64,000 nt of DNA from Neobacillus sp. DY30 (GCF_030123065.1 NZ_CP126093.1:5028001-5092000), one strand, 5' to 3'. Counted from the stretch's first letter, positions 9,213 through 18,662 are shown. The notes: generated by a model from the letters alone, not told the origin. Numbers and translations: made by a program.

Positions 9213-10487
9213 TTAATTTTCCTTAAGGTGGTTAATCGCCTTAGCAAAGAAATCAGGACTCCCGAAACTGCCTGATTTTAAGACAAGCATCATGGATGGC
9301 TTGTTTAAACTCATACATGAGGGAAGACCGGGTTCAATTTCCTTCCAGACTCGAAGACCTTCAATTCCAAGCCTGCTGCAGACAGAAGCAGAGGTTTCAC
9401 CACCTGCTATTAACAGGCGATTAGCATTAGTCCGTTTTACCGTTTCATCGATTACAAACGCTAATGATTCAGATACGACCCTTGAAACGGCCGTATTCGA
9501 AAAACCTAAACTTGCGGCAATTTGTTTTGTTTCTTTCACAACAGCTGGGTTATTTGAAGAGTGCACCAGCACATCTTCACCTTTTGTTAAGTAAGTGACG
9601 AGCTTCATGATAAGCTCCTCTTTATGGACTTCCTTTTGCCCAGAAAACAACAGGCGTGATTCCAATTCCAATACAGGAAGTCCACGTTTCTTCATCTCTT
9701 CCACTTGCTTAAAGGTCTGGGGCATTAAACTGCCAGCGGCACATAGTATCCCTATATCTAATTTTGGAATCTGAATAGATTGTTGTTCCTTTTGACCTGG
9801 ATTCATTTCGAGCGCTAATTCTTCCGCAATGCCTGATGCCCCGCAGATAATCTTTTCCTCTTTGATGGCTCTTGCAATAACTTGTAAAGATAACTGGTCT
9901 CTAACATCAATCAACAAATAATTGCACTCTGTACGCATGCGTTCAATTTCTTGTTTAAGTTTTCCGCTGCCTTGATCAATGATATCGACTTCCACAAGGG
10001 CTACTTTTCTCTTTGTTTGTGCTTGTAAGATTTCAACCAAATTAGAGTCGTGCATCGGATGTACAGGGTCATGACGAAACTCAGAATCTGCTAATTTTTT
10101 CCCATGGACATAATGCTGTCCATTTATCGTGATTCTTCCGTTTTTCGGGAAACCAAGTACAACGACAGCAAATTCACTTTCAAGCGCATCCAGCATCGCA
10201 TCGAATTCAGCACCAATATTTCCACGAAAAACCGAACATGTTTTATTAAAAAATTGTTCACATCCAAGTAACTGAAGATTTTTTGTGCTCGAAAAAACCT
10301 TCTTATAGGCTTCGTTATAGGAATCGAGACGAGAATTCGTATCGATGATTAATACTTCCGGTAGGAACGTTCCCATTTTTGTTTGTGAAAATGGGTAAGG
10401 ATAGACATCTGTCTGCCAGTCTGCTTTCGCATACATTATTCCAATATCATTTGCTCCAGTAATATCATCCGCAACAATTCCGATCAA
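9213..10487 (-). CDS. four-carbon acid sugar kinase family protein (DUF1537/OtnK-like)
   Basis: Member of the DUF1537 kinase family, whose studied members phosphorylate 3-oxo-tetronates and related C4 acid sugars. The N-terminus has ADDITGAND, the family hallmark, and the C-terminal nucleotide-binding domain has GGETSASVC. I place the start at a TTG (10487) that overlaps the aldolase stop as TTGA, with AAGGA ten bases ahead; the GTG at 10496 lies too close to that ribosome site. The coupling to a class II aldolase family gene repeats the known otnK-otnC pairing, in which the kinase product is decarboxylated to dihydroxyacetone phosphate. The GGAACGTTCC palindrome occurs inside it at 10364-10373. 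Confidence 0.87.
   Translation of the reverse strand: MIGIVADDITGANDIGIMYAKADWQTDVYPYPFSQTKMGTFLPEVLIIDTNSRLDSYNEAYKKVFSSTKNLQLLGCEQFFNKTCSVFRGNIGAEFDAMLDALESEFAVVVLGFPKNGRITINGQHYVHGKKLADSEFRHDPVHPMHDSNLVEILQAQTKRKVALVEVDIIDQGSGKLKQEIERMRTECNYLLIDVRDQLSLQVIARAIKEEKIICGASGIAEELALEMNPGQKEQQSIQIPKLDIGILCAAGSLMPQTFKQVEEMKKRGLPVLELESRLLFSGQKEVHKEELIMKLVTYLTKGEDVLVHSSNNPAVVKETKQIAASLGFSNTAVSRVVSESLAFVIDETVKRTNANRLLIAGGETSASVCSRLGIEGLRVWKEIEPGLPSCMSLNKPSMMLVLKSGSFGSPDFFAKAINHLKEN
10362..10375. promoter_or_regulatory. intragenic copy of the GGAACGTTCC palindrome
   Basis: TAGGAACGTTCCCA inside the kinase gene matches the copy beside the lacI-type gene over 13 bases. It may be an internal operator (roadblock) or chance coding sequence, since codons for Gly-Thr-Phe generate it. 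Confidence 0.3.
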
Positions 10488-11155
10488 TTTTCCCACTTCC
10501 TTCGCGGCTTATATCCTGAATCATGAAGAAAGCTTTGTATCTCATTATCCGAAAGCTCTTGAAGAACGATACCGGCGTTGCGGGATGTGATAAGCATCCG
10601 GCATGCCATTTCTAATGTTTGCAGTGCCATTTTCGCTTCCTTTATGCTTGTATCATAAACAAGGACTCCATGGTTTTCTAATAAAAGAATGTTGGCGTTT
10701 TTCGCCTTTTCTCGAACTAGTTCTCCTAATTCAATTGAGCCAGGATGTGCATACGGGACACGTTCAATCCGTTCTAAATAATACATCCCTTCAACAAACC
10801 AAGCGGCAGGTATGTCGAGATGGGAAGAAGCGATCAGCGTACTATATAAAGGTGAGGCGTGGAGTACTGCACCAATATCAGGCCTAGTTTCATAGATTGC
10901 TTGATGCATTGGGACTTCTTTCGAAGGCTTTGGACCTAGACTAGGAATCTCGTTAACTTCTAAAGAACATTCGGCAAAATCTCCTACATCTAAATCGCCT
11001 AAATATGTCCCGCTTGCCGTAATAAGGAACGAATTGTCCTCCGTTTTAGCACTGATATTCCCTGAATTTCCCCAGGCAAGGTTATATTCCATCATGAATT
11101 TCCCTGTTTCCTGCAATTGCTTTTTTAGTTCTAGCAGCTTCTTATCGATGACCAT
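10484..11155 (-). CDS. class II aldolase/adducin family protein
   Basis: Class II aldolase/adducin-fold protein of 223 residues. The phosphate-binding loop region GNSGNISAK (29-37) and the SGTYLGDL region are typical. Expected zinc/catalytic positions are E80 (SKEVPMH), H99 (VLHASP) and H162 (ENHGV). The usual second His of the HxH pair is Ser101 here, so the metal site is atypical. Family members are sugar-phosphate aldolases or OtnC-type decarboxylases. It sits between the GH38 gene (two-base gap) and the DUF1537 kinase (four-base overlap), so an OtnC-like role yielding dihydroxyacetone phosphate is the best guess. Confidence 0.85.
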   Translation of the reverse strand: MVIDKKLLELKKQLQETGKFMMEYNLAWGNSGNISAKTEDNSFLITASGTYLGDLDVGDFAECSLEVNEIPSLGPKPSKEVPMHQAIYETRPDIGAVLHASPLYSTLIASSHLDIPAAWFVEGMYYLERIERVPYAHPGSIELGELVREKAKNANILLLENHGVLVYDTSIKEAKMALQTLEMACRMLITSRNAGIVLQELSDNEIQSFLHDSGYKPRRKWEN

Positions 11156-11157
11156 TT

Positions 11158-13587
11158 CTACTCATCCCATTCAATTAGATTTGTTTCCCTAACTGGATTT
11201 TCGCTATCTTTAGGGATTCGGAAGGTTTTGATTTCTGAAGGTTTAAAGGATGCCTTAAAGGAACGATTAAATTTCGGCAAAGTGATTTCAACTTCGGCTG
11301 CGACTTTATTCGTTTCATAAGCGCGAATAATCAAATCTTCATTGTCTTCTGCTTTCTTGATGGCGCTGATAAGCACATGATTTGCACCACTTACGTTCAC
11401 ATATGAATCTGTTAGTGGTAATGAACCTTTGTGGAAGGTTTCAATAATAGATATTGGTTTGCAATTCAATTCCGCTGCTCTTTTCACTGTTTCCGCATCT
11501 TCCCAGCTGCCTTCATGTGGAAGTAACGAGTATTCAAAGCGCTGGATTCCTTGGTCGATAAACGTATATTCCCCGTCCTCTTTTGGAACAAGTGGATCAT
11601 GATGGGCATAAATTGGACTGCGTAATACCGTTAAAGAAAGCTCCTTATTGTGGATACTGTAACTATATTTTGCGTCATTCATCAAACTCAAACCATATAC
11701 ACCTTCGTGGTTTGGACGAACACCCGTTACATCCACCCAGCTTTGACCCGGTTCCTCTTCGCCATTATGCTCCCGCTCGATTGTTCCATATGGAATTTCA
11801 TATGTTTGTTTCCTAAAGATTGAATTGATTGGGAAAACCAGCTTCAACATCTTGAACTTTTCGCGCCAATCAACAGTAACATTCACATCAATCTGGTCTT
11901 TCTCTTGATACATGGTGAAGTCCTGAATCAATATAGAGCGCCCGTATTCACTTTTCACCCGAATCACAGATTTAACTGGACCATGCTCTGCTAGGTAAAT
12001 CTTCGTCGCTTTAAACTCGCCTAATATATCGTTGAAATGGAGGGTATCATGGCTCCAAGTATCTGTTTTGTCATTCAGGACCATCGGTATTGCAGCAGGA
12101 CCCGAAAAAACTTCATGTTCTACTTGTTTATCAAAAAGACTCTTAATCCAACCGGTTTCCGGATCAAACTCGATTCTAAAACGGTCGTTTTCCATGGAGT
12201 ATTGGCTTACATTAATTGGTTCACCCACTGGTGTAACGCTGCTTAGTTCTGTATAAAGCTTGTACACACGATATCCCATGGCCGGTAAATCAGCTAAAAA
12301 GTTTAATCGCCAGCGTCCCCCTGCGGTTGCTTGTGACTGTACGGTTTGAAATGGAACAGCATTGCCTTGATCATCCACTAAAACAGAGGTTGATTTAAAG
12401 CCGCCAATTTCAATTTCTACATTCACTTTGCTCTCCCATGCATGTGGGTTAAAGACAACAATTGGTTTCATTCTTTCATCTTGTTCGATATCGATTTTCC
12501 ATGAAATCGATTGAACTGCATTATTTAAAGCCCGGTCAGCAATCGCGATTGCTTCACCATATAAATTCCTTGCATCTTCATAGGCAGGCTCAATACTCGT
12601 ACCTGCTAAAATATCATGAAATTGATTAAATAAGATATTTTTCCAAGCCCGTTTGAATTCAACTGGATACGGTTGTCCTGTTAACCAAGAAGCTAGGGCC
12701 GAATATTTTTCAGCTGTCATCACGATATTTTCTGCTTTACGATTGTATTGTTTCACACCAGAATGGGCAGCATAGCATCCGCTTGCATGGTGCTGTAGAT
12801 CATCATGAACAACAGGTAAATCATTTGTATTTTTCATTTTTTCAAAATATTCTTCAGGTGTTGAGATTATTAGATTAGGAAGACTGGCATCCTCATTTAA
12901 CCGATAGATACTCTCAATGTTTTCCTTCGTTGGTCCGCCGCCATGGTTTCCAACTCCATAGAAAATCATCAGGTCATTGACGTTGCCTTTGAACTCACCT
13001 TTACTTCGATGGACAATTCGATCAAGCTCTTTGCCCCATGAATTATATTCCTGCATAATTCGGAAAGCCAATACACGTGTGCCATCATCTGATTCCCACC
13101 AAAAGAGCCTGCCAGGAAGACCTTTTTCATTTGGTGCAGGCCGCATAAAAACGTAAGAGTCCATTCCGCTTTTCTTTAGAATTTGTGGAAGCATGCCGTG
13201 ATGACCAAAACTATCAACATTGTAGCCAACACGAGCTGTTACACCAAATTTCTCTTGAAAATAACGCTGGCCGTATAGACCCTGTCGTACAAACGATTCA
13301 CCATTAGGGATATTGCAATCTGGCTGAATCCACCAGCCTCCAACCATTCGCCAGCGCCCTTCTTTAACCCGTTCTTTGATTTCAGCAAACATATCCGGAT
13401 CATTTTCTTCTACCCATTCAAACATCGCTGCTGAACTACAGGTGAAAATGAAATCCTCATATTCTTTCATTCGGTCCAAGGCTGAACGAAAAGTGGCTTT
13501 TGTTTCTTGGAAACCCTCTTGCCATTGCCAAAGCCAAACTGGATCTAGGTGAGCATTACCAATCATATGAAATGTTTTATCTTTCAT
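11158..13587 (-). CDS. GH38 alpha-mannosidase, first copy
   Basis: Family GH38 alpha-mannosidase of 809 residues. Zinc ligands H13 and D15 are in NAHLDPVW, the nucleophile/zinc ligand D125 is in YNVDSFGHHG, and the second zinc-binding His is in FHDILAGTS. The N-terminal alpha/beta catalytic domain is followed by a three-helix region and large beta domains ending in KTFRIP. There is no signal peptide. A closely similar paralogue is encoded at 25223-27673; the two share long near-identical stretches, especially around the catalytic residues. Such enzymes trim alpha-mannosides from imported glycans. A GGGG nine bases ahead of the ATG is the best ribosome site; an in-frame ATG seven codons on is possible. 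Confidence 0.93.
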   Translation of the reverse strand: MKDKTFHMIGNAHLDPVWLWQWQEGFQETKATFRSALDRMKEYEDFIFTCSSAAMFEWVEENDPDMFAEIKERVKEGRWRMVGGWWIQPDCNIPNGESFVRQGLYGQRYFQEKFGVTARVGYNVDSFGHHGMLPQILKKSGMDSYVFMRPAPNEKGLPGRLFWWESDDGTRVLAFRIMQEYNSWGKELDRIVHRSKGEFKGNVNDLMIFYGVGNHGGGPTKENIESIYRLNEDASLPNLIISTPEEYFEKMKNTNDLPVVHDDLQHHASGCYAAHSGVKQYNRKAENIVMTAEKYSALASWLTGQPYPVEFKRAWKNILFNQFHDILAGTSIEPAYEDARNLYGEAIAIADRALNNAVQSISWKIDIEQDERMKPIVVFNPHAWESKVNVEIEIGGFKSTSVLVDDQGNAVPFQTVQSQATAGGRWRLNFLADLPAMGYRVYKLYTELSSVTPVGEPINVSQYSMENDRFRIEFDPETGWIKSLFDKQVEHEVFSGPAAIPMVLNDKTDTWSHDTLHFNDILGEFKATKIYLAEHGPVKSVIRVKSEYGRSILIQDFTMYQEKDQIDVNVTVDWREKFKMLKLVFPINSIFRKQTYEIPYGTIEREHNGEEEPGQSWVDVTGVRPNHEGVYGLSLMNDAKYSYSIHNKELSLTVLRSPIYAHHDPLVPKEDGEYTFIDQGIQRFEYSLLPHEGSWEDAETVKRAAELNCKPISIIETFHKGSLPLTDSYVNVSGANHVLISAIKKAEDNEDLIIRAYETNKVAAEVEITLPKFNRSFKASFKPSEIKTFRIPKDSENPVRETNLIEWDE

Positions 13588-13620
13588 TTCCTAAAACCCC
13601 AATCTGTTGAGTTCTTTGTG

Positions 13621-14538
13621 TTATTGGTTGAAATGACTTGCTTTGTTATCACTTAATAAAAATTGAGTAATTTTTTCTGATACTGTTTCTTCTACTGCAT
13701 CTTGACCTGCCTGCAATTCATCTAATGTTAATAGCTTACATTCAGCATTGGTCATTCTTTCTTCTAGTCCGATTGCTTTTAACAAAGAAAGCTCTAGGTC
13801 AGTAGCAATATTCACTTTACTTACTCCGCCGTTTGGAAGTTGAAACGCTTTTTGAACCATTTCACTTGGTACACCGGAACCGCCATGAAGGACTAAATGT
13901 ACAGGTGTTAACTCACGAATCGCACTTAAACGGTCATAATCAACCTTTGGTTCACGAACCATGTACACACCATGTGCTGTTCCGCATGATACCGCTAACG
14001 CATCGACACCTGTTTGTTTAACAAATTCTGCCGCTTCGATTGGATCTGTATATAATTCTTCATCTTTATCAGTTTCAATAAAATCAGTTGTACCAATCAT
14101 GCCAAGTTCTGCTTCTACCGAAACTCCTTTTGCATGGGCATATTCTACTACCTCTTTTGTAATCTTTACATTTTCATCAAATGCTTTTTCTGAGGCATCA
14201 ATCATAACAGATGTGAAACCTGCTTCGATTGCATCCTTAATGACTTGTAATTCCTTCGTGTGATCTAAATGTAAAACAACGGGTACAGTAATTGCTAAAG
14301 TTTCTAATTGTTTATAAAACTCACCGGCAAATTCAAATGGTGTAATCCCATAACGTTCTAATTCTTTTTGTGAGATTTGAACAATTAGTGGTGAAGCAGT
14401 TTTTTGTCCTGCTTGTAAAACTGGCTTAATCATTTCTGTATAACGTGGTGAAAACGAGCCGGTTGCATACTGAAATTTTTCTGCCATTTTTAGCGCTTCG
14501 GTTAATGGGAGTACATTTGTTGGTTTTACTTGATTCAT
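13621..14538 (-). CDS. class II fructose-bisphosphate aldolase family protein
   Basis: Zinc-dependent class II aldolase of the FbaA/GatY family, about 305 residues. Zinc ligands are in VVLHLDHTKE, in SCGTAHG and in LVLHGGSG; VNIATDLE is the substrate phosphate region. These enzymes cleave ketose 1-phosphates or bisphosphates to dihydroxyacetone phosphate plus an aldehyde. Three ATGs compete (14547, 14541, 14538); AAGGA ends next to the first, so 14538 has the best spacing. It is 14 bases from the racemase-like gene, in the middle of the operon. It is a dedicated catabolic aldolase rather than the glycolytic enzyme, judged by context only. Confidence 0.87.
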   Translation of the reverse strand: MNQVKPTNVLPLTEALKMAEKFQYATGSFSPRYTEMIKPVLQAGQKTASPLIVQISQKELERYGITPFEFAGEFYKQLETLAITVPVVLHLDHTKELQVIKDAIEAGFTSVMIDASEKAFDENVKITKEVVEYAHAKGVSVEAELGMIGTTDFIETDKDEELYTDPIEAAEFVKQTGVDALAVSCGTAHGVYMVREPKVDYDRLSAIRELTPVHLVLHGGSGVPSEMVQKAFQLPNGGVSKVNIATDLELSLLKAIGLEERMTNAECKLLTLDELQAGQDAVEETVSEKITQFLLSDNKASHFNQ

Positions 14539-14552
14539 CATAATCATTCCTT

Positions 14553-15218
14553 TTATTTTATTGTTTGTAAGGTGTCTTTAACTGCTTCAATACCTAACTC
14601 AGGACTCGTTACAAATTGGCGCTGCTCATCTATCGGAAAAGTTGATACAACCCTTGCCATTGATGCTTGAGCTAGTACGACGATATCTACTTTTTTTGCT
14701 AATTCACGTAACGCTGCTGTCAAGTCGTTATCATGTCCTGCTTTATCATTCGCCATTAATTTCTGATAGGCGGATGCAACTAGAATAGGTTCAAACTCAA
14801 CTGCTTTCTTTTTCTGTGCTGCTTTTTGTTTTAACAATTCTAAGGTCGGTTTTAGCGTGGTCTCCAAAGTTGCTGCAACCCCGATTTTTGTAGCAGCATT
14901 TACTGCATAATCTGCCATCGCATCATCAATGCGGACAATTGGAATCGTTATTTTTGGTTGAGTTAAGGAAACAAGTTCACCTATTGAAGAACAAGCATTC
15001 AAAATACAATCAGCACCTTGCCCTTGTGCAACCTTCGCATAACTTTCCCACCGTTCAGCAATTTCTTTGATATTCCCGCCATTTTTACTTAGTTGCGGCA
15101 AAATGGAATCATCGACTATATTGATAATTTCACAATCTCCTAGCATTTTATTTGCTAGTTCTTTTAACGACTCAACTGTAACGGGAGTCGTATGGATAAT
15201 CGCCAGTTTCTTTTTCAA
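14553..15218 (-). CDS. Asp/Glu/hydantoin racemase superfamily protein, single cysteine
   Basis: Aspartate/glutamate racemase-fold protein of 221 residues. The first active-site cysteine is present in NACSSIG (C76), but the second half reads VLAQASMARV (181-190), where racemases have their second catalytic cysteine. A two-base racemisation is therefore unlikely; one-cysteine relatives include arylmalonate decarboxylase-type enzymes and uncharacterised sugar-locus proteins. It starts with TTG behind a strong CAGGAGGG. It lies between the six-hairpin protein gene and the class II aldolase gene, so it may act on an acid or keto-sugar intermediate. Confidence 0.8.
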   Translation of the reverse strand: MKKKLAIIHTTPVTVESLKELANKMLGDCEIINIVDDSILPQLSKNGGNIKEIAERWESYAKVAQGQGADCILNACSSIGELVSLTQPKITIPIVRIDDAMADYAVNAATKIGVAATLETTLKPTLELLKQKAAQKKKAVEFEPILVASAYQKLMANDKAGHDNDLTAALRELAKKVDIVVLAQASMARVVSTFPIDEQRQFVTSPELGIEAVKDTLQTIK

Positions 15219-15324
15219 TTCGTTTCCCTCCTGTCAAAATTAGGTCTGCTATTTCTGCAAGTTCCACCGTTATAAACACAACTAACCATCAGGGAATCCC
15301 AGGATGGCTAATTGATTTTTCAAC

Positions 15325-17346
15325 TTAATTTAGCTGCAAATCGCTGTTAAATGCTAACGCCTCCTGAGCAGCATATAGCACTAAACCAACACACCAGGAA
15401 TGAGATAGAGTTAACATCATTCCCTTCGGCTGAAAGCAATTTGTATTATAAAAACGCTCCGTGACCATCCCTTTATAGGCATTAAAATCACCATCTTGTC
15501 TGGCAATAAATTGCAAGAAACAAGCGATATGATCTCGCGTTCGGTCCAAATAATAGGAATCATCCGTATATTTCCATAAACGCAGCATTTCTGGAACACA
15601 AAACAGTCCATAATTGTGTAAATGTTGATTCGATGGTGATGCTTGATCTGCACCGCGAGAACGGAAATCATAGTGATGCAGGAAGGAATGCTCTGGAAAT
15701 GCTAGATTATACGTCCAACGAAACGTCATTAACCAATCCGCAGCCGATTTGGCAAGCTTTAACCATTTTTCATTTTTATCATTTTCATAGAGTAATACAT
15801 AGGCTACCACAGCATTATAAGCATCTTCGGATGTTGGTGTGAGATGTACATCCTCTGGTGCACCATAGATGTATTCATCCACCACAAATCTTTCATAATA
15901 ATGTCCAGCCTTTTCTGCTGCGGAACGGTATGTCTCTTCTTCAAAGAAAGTGCTTCCTTCTAGTAAGGAGGCAATCCATAAAATACCGCCTGCTCCATCC
16001 CATTCCTCAATGTCTCCTGTTTCACAGTGATAGTAGGATCCAAAATTGCCATCATCCCGTTGATGATTGACAGCAAAGTTAAGATTGGATTGAACCGCTT
16101 TTTCCCACTCAGGATGCTTAAAACCAGCCTGCTTTTCGAAGTTCAGGGCACGAACTAAGAATAGGGTCGCTTCTGAAATGGTTCTTGCTTGCAGCCAAGT
16201 GTTTTTAGGATTCCAGCCCGTTCCCCAGCCTTTTCCTAATACCCATGACGCCCAAAACGTCCCACTTGGAGCTATCGCAGAAGCAATATTATTCATGACA
16301 TCGATAGCAGCATCGACATACTGTTGAATCCCTTTATTTCTCCCGTATGTAAGTAATGCATATGCATACGGTACGCCACTTACCCAGCCAACATGCATAT
16401 GGGGCCGATCTCCCAAACCTTTTACATTGTTGTTAAACTCGCGATCGAAGGCGGCGGTTTCTGCTAGAATGCTATGTTCAGGCATATAATGCCAACGATA
16501 TAAGCCATGTGCGGTTAATTCTGCTGCTTCTTCAAGTCCCATCCACGGATTTAATCCATACTCTTGCTGATGTTGCTTATAGATTTCTCGCACGAAAGGA
16601 TCATAGGAATGTAAATCAGCTGAGCCTGTATAGATTTTCACTCGCAAAGTGATCATTTCACCTGGTTTAAAGGTATATAGAGAAATATCCTTTGGCTCAG
16701 GAATGGGTTGCCCAACAAATGTGACCGGTTCCTCTTTGTAAGGAAAATTGACCCAAATGGAAGTTTCACATTCATTTCCTTTAAAACCTAAGCCTGTCAA
16801 CCCAAGTGCAGACATTTCCTCCACACAAAAAGCTCCACACATCTCATCATTCCAAGCAAAAACTGCTGGGAGTGCCGCACGGTCCGATCGAAAGGACCAG
16901 TGATCAGATACCATTTCTTCATGATTGCCATCACGGTAATCATATCTTGGGTATTGCCGCGTATTATGCTCAAAGCGATTTTCTTTGTAAAAGGCACCTG
17001 GGATCATCCAAGTCGGCTTTCCGTTTCCTACTAATTCAGCTTTAAACTGTAATCCAAAATCCCCTGAAACTTCCTGGTTGTACCTAACGTTTAAGTCGAC
17101 TTCAATAAAATGACTGCCATCCTGGACAGGTTTCCACTCAGATTGAACCGAGAATAGCTCTCCTTTGCCCGAAACGTGGAAGCTGTCATCAACCTGATTG
17201 GTTTCTGTTATTTTGATTTCCTCTACCGTCTGTTCACCGTTATAGATTTCAAGCAATGATGACAGTTTTAGAAAAGCATTATTGCTCTTTCGTTCTGACG
17301 AATACACTTCAATTTCATTATGATGAAGGTTAATAAAAGTACTCAA
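15325..17346 (-). CDS. unclassified six-hairpin (alpha/alpha toroid) glycosidase-like protein
   Basis: A protein of about 673 residues with an N-terminal beta-sandwich-like half (about 1-260) and a C-terminal half rich in Trp/Tyr/Asp helical repeats typical of (alpha/alpha)6 glycosidases or lyases. Examples are GWVSGVPYAYALLTYGRN, CETGDIEEWDGAGGILW and HLTPTSEDAYNAVVAYV. I cannot assign it to a numbered GH family. No signal peptide is seen. It overlaps the amidohydrolase stop by a few bases. A TTG at 17346 is preferred because AAAGGTG stands eight bases ahead; the GTG at 17355 overlaps that site. The tight overlap suggests the two proteins act on the same compound. Confidence 0.72.
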   Translation of the reverse strand: MSTFINLHHNEIEVYSSERKSNNAFLKLSSLLEIYNGEQTVEEIKITETNQVDDSFHVSGKGELFSVQSEWKPVQDGSHFIEVDLNVRYNQEVSGDFGLQFKAELVGNGKPTWMIPGAFYKENRFEHNTRQYPRYDYRDGNHEEMVSDHWSFRSDRAALPAVFAWNDEMCGAFCVEEMSALGLTGLGFKGNECETSIWVNFPYKEEPVTFVGQPIPEPKDISLYTFKPGEMITLRVKIYTGSADLHSYDPFVREIYKQHQQEYGLNPWMGLEEAAELTAHGLYRWHYMPEHSILAETAAFDREFNNNVKGLGDRPHMHVGWVSGVPYAYALLTYGRNKGIQQYVDAAIDVMNNIASAIAPSGTFWASWVLGKGWGTGWNPKNTWLQARTISEATLFLVRALNFEKQAGFKHPEWEKAVQSNLNFAVNHQRDDGNFGSYYHCETGDIEEWDGAGGILWIASLLEGSTFFEEETYRSAAEKAGHYYERFVVDEYIYGAPEDVHLTPTSEDAYNAVVAYVLLYENDKNEKWLKLAKSAADWLMTFRWTYNLAFPEHSFLHHYDFRSRGADQASPSNQHLHNYGLFCVPEMLRLWKYTDDSYYLDRTRDHIACFLQFIARQDGDFNAYKGMVTERFYNTNCFQPKGMMLTLSHSWCVGLVLYAAQEALAFNSDLQLN

Positions 17347-17351
17347 TGAAA

Positions 17352-18608
17352 TCACACCTTTAATTTGTAAAATTCAATCAGGTTGTCTCTAAAAATTCGC
17401 TGTGCAAACTCAACCGCTTCACTTTCTGTTAACATATGGTCTTGTACTTTTTCGACTAAAACGTCTCCTACAATCTTACGGGCAAGCTTCTGATGAGCAT
17501 AGGTTCCTTCAATAAAATTGTAATCTCCTCCAAAACCAAAAATCTTTGTTTGAGGAACCATTTCAATCATTTGGTGCAATATTTGTTTCGCAATTGTAGG
17601 CGAAAGGATATACACCCATGTAAAATCTGCATATACATTCGGATAGTTTTTCACAATGTTCAAATATTCTTGGTGGTAAGGAATTCCGCAATGTAACAAA
17701 ACAAATTTCGCATCAGGATAAGCAAGTAATAGCGGAATTAAGTCAGAAACCTTTGAGTTTGTAATAATATTGCCATTCTCTGAAACACTGGTTTCATGAT
17801 GTCCTGTATGAATCTGAATCGGTAAATCATTTTTTATTGATCCTTGGATAATATGATGAATCAAGTAATCTTGTAAAACAATCGCTTCCTGTTGCGACAT
17901 TGGCTCGTCTAAAAACGAAGAAAGTAAGCGATTAAAACATTTTTCCGCTTCATAAAATGTTGGTTTCGACGATTTAAGCGTTCTCCAATAGGCATGTCCG
18001 AGCTTTGTGGCAACCATCCCTTCAGAGACAAATTTATTTAATAAGGCATCGACAGCATGAAGATAATTCTGGAATGTATGTACAGTCACTCCAGAATGTT
18101 TTTCAATTACCTGTATATCCTTAATTGTTCTCAGTTTATATGCGTAGTCCATGAACATGACTGGACGAAAAAGAGAAAAATCAACATTCGTCGTAAAAGC
18201 TAGTGTAATAGCTAAATCTATTCCCGATTTTTCCTGTAACACCTTCGGATACCATTGATCGTCATTTGTAGCCGCTATAACCTTTTCATTTAAGGCAAGT
18301 ATGCTATTAACAGACCATTCTTCCATTCCATATAAGTCCTGTACAGCTGTATTTAAAGTACGTGCATAAGTTGTATTTTTTGTTTTTTGATAGAAGGTTA
18401 AAAATCGCTGAGCTTTCTCTTCATCACTTAATGGTGAATTCTTGTTTAAGATTCCGCGTTTCATTCCAGCCGTTATAAAGTCTGACTCTAAATAATGAAG
18501 AAGACCAAAAAAATCCACTTTATTTTTCTTCCGAATTTCTACCGGATCAATGTGTTCATGGCCATCGATAATGCGAATTTTTTTAATTTCTTCATGGATA
18601 CTACTCAT
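17352..18608 (-). CDS. metal-dependent amidohydrolase family protein
   Basis: Amidohydrolase-superfamily TIM-barrel protein of 418 residues. Metal ligands are readable in order: HxH in DGHEHID (H17, H19), His in IHTGHHE, His in LLHCGIPYHQ and the catalytic Asp in FGFGGDYN. Distant relatives include uronate isomerases and amidohydrolase-2 decarboxylases, so the reaction may be hydrolysis, decarboxylation or aldose-ketose isomerisation. Start 18608 is chosen because GAGAGGAG precedes it; upstream in-frame ATGs fall in the substrate-binding protein's downstream hairpin. Its last codons overlap the six-hairpin gene. Confidence 0.83.
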   Translation of the reverse strand: MSSIHEEIKKIRIIDGHEHIDPVEIRKKNKVDFFGLLHYLESDFITAGMKRGILNKNSPLSDEEKAQRFLTFYQKTKNTTYARTLNTAVQDLYGMEEWSVNSILALNEKVIAATNDDQWYPKVLQEKSGIDLAITLAFTTNVDFSLFRPVMFMDYAYKLRTIKDIQVIEKHSGVTVHTFQNYLHAVDALLNKFVSEGMVATKLGHAYWRTLKSSKPTFYEAEKCFNRLLSSFLDEPMSQQEAIVLQDYLIHHIIQGSIKNDLPIQIHTGHHETSVSENGNIITNSKVSDLIPLLLAYPDAKFVLLHCGIPYHQEYLNIVKNYPNVYADFTWVYILSPTIAKQILHQMIEMVPQTKIFGFGGDYNFIEGTYAHQKLARKIVGDVLVEKVQDHMLTESEAVEFAQRIFRDNLIEFYKLKV

Positions 18609-18662
18609 TGTACTGCTCCTCTCAAAGATGAAAAGATGACTTAAAAAATTCACCCCTTTCTT

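Noticed and set aside
15219..15324. terminator between the six-hairpin and racemase-like genes
   Set aside because: CTAACCATC...GATGGCTAA near 15286-15315 can form an imperfect hairpin, but no T-run follows on the - strand and operon genes continue.
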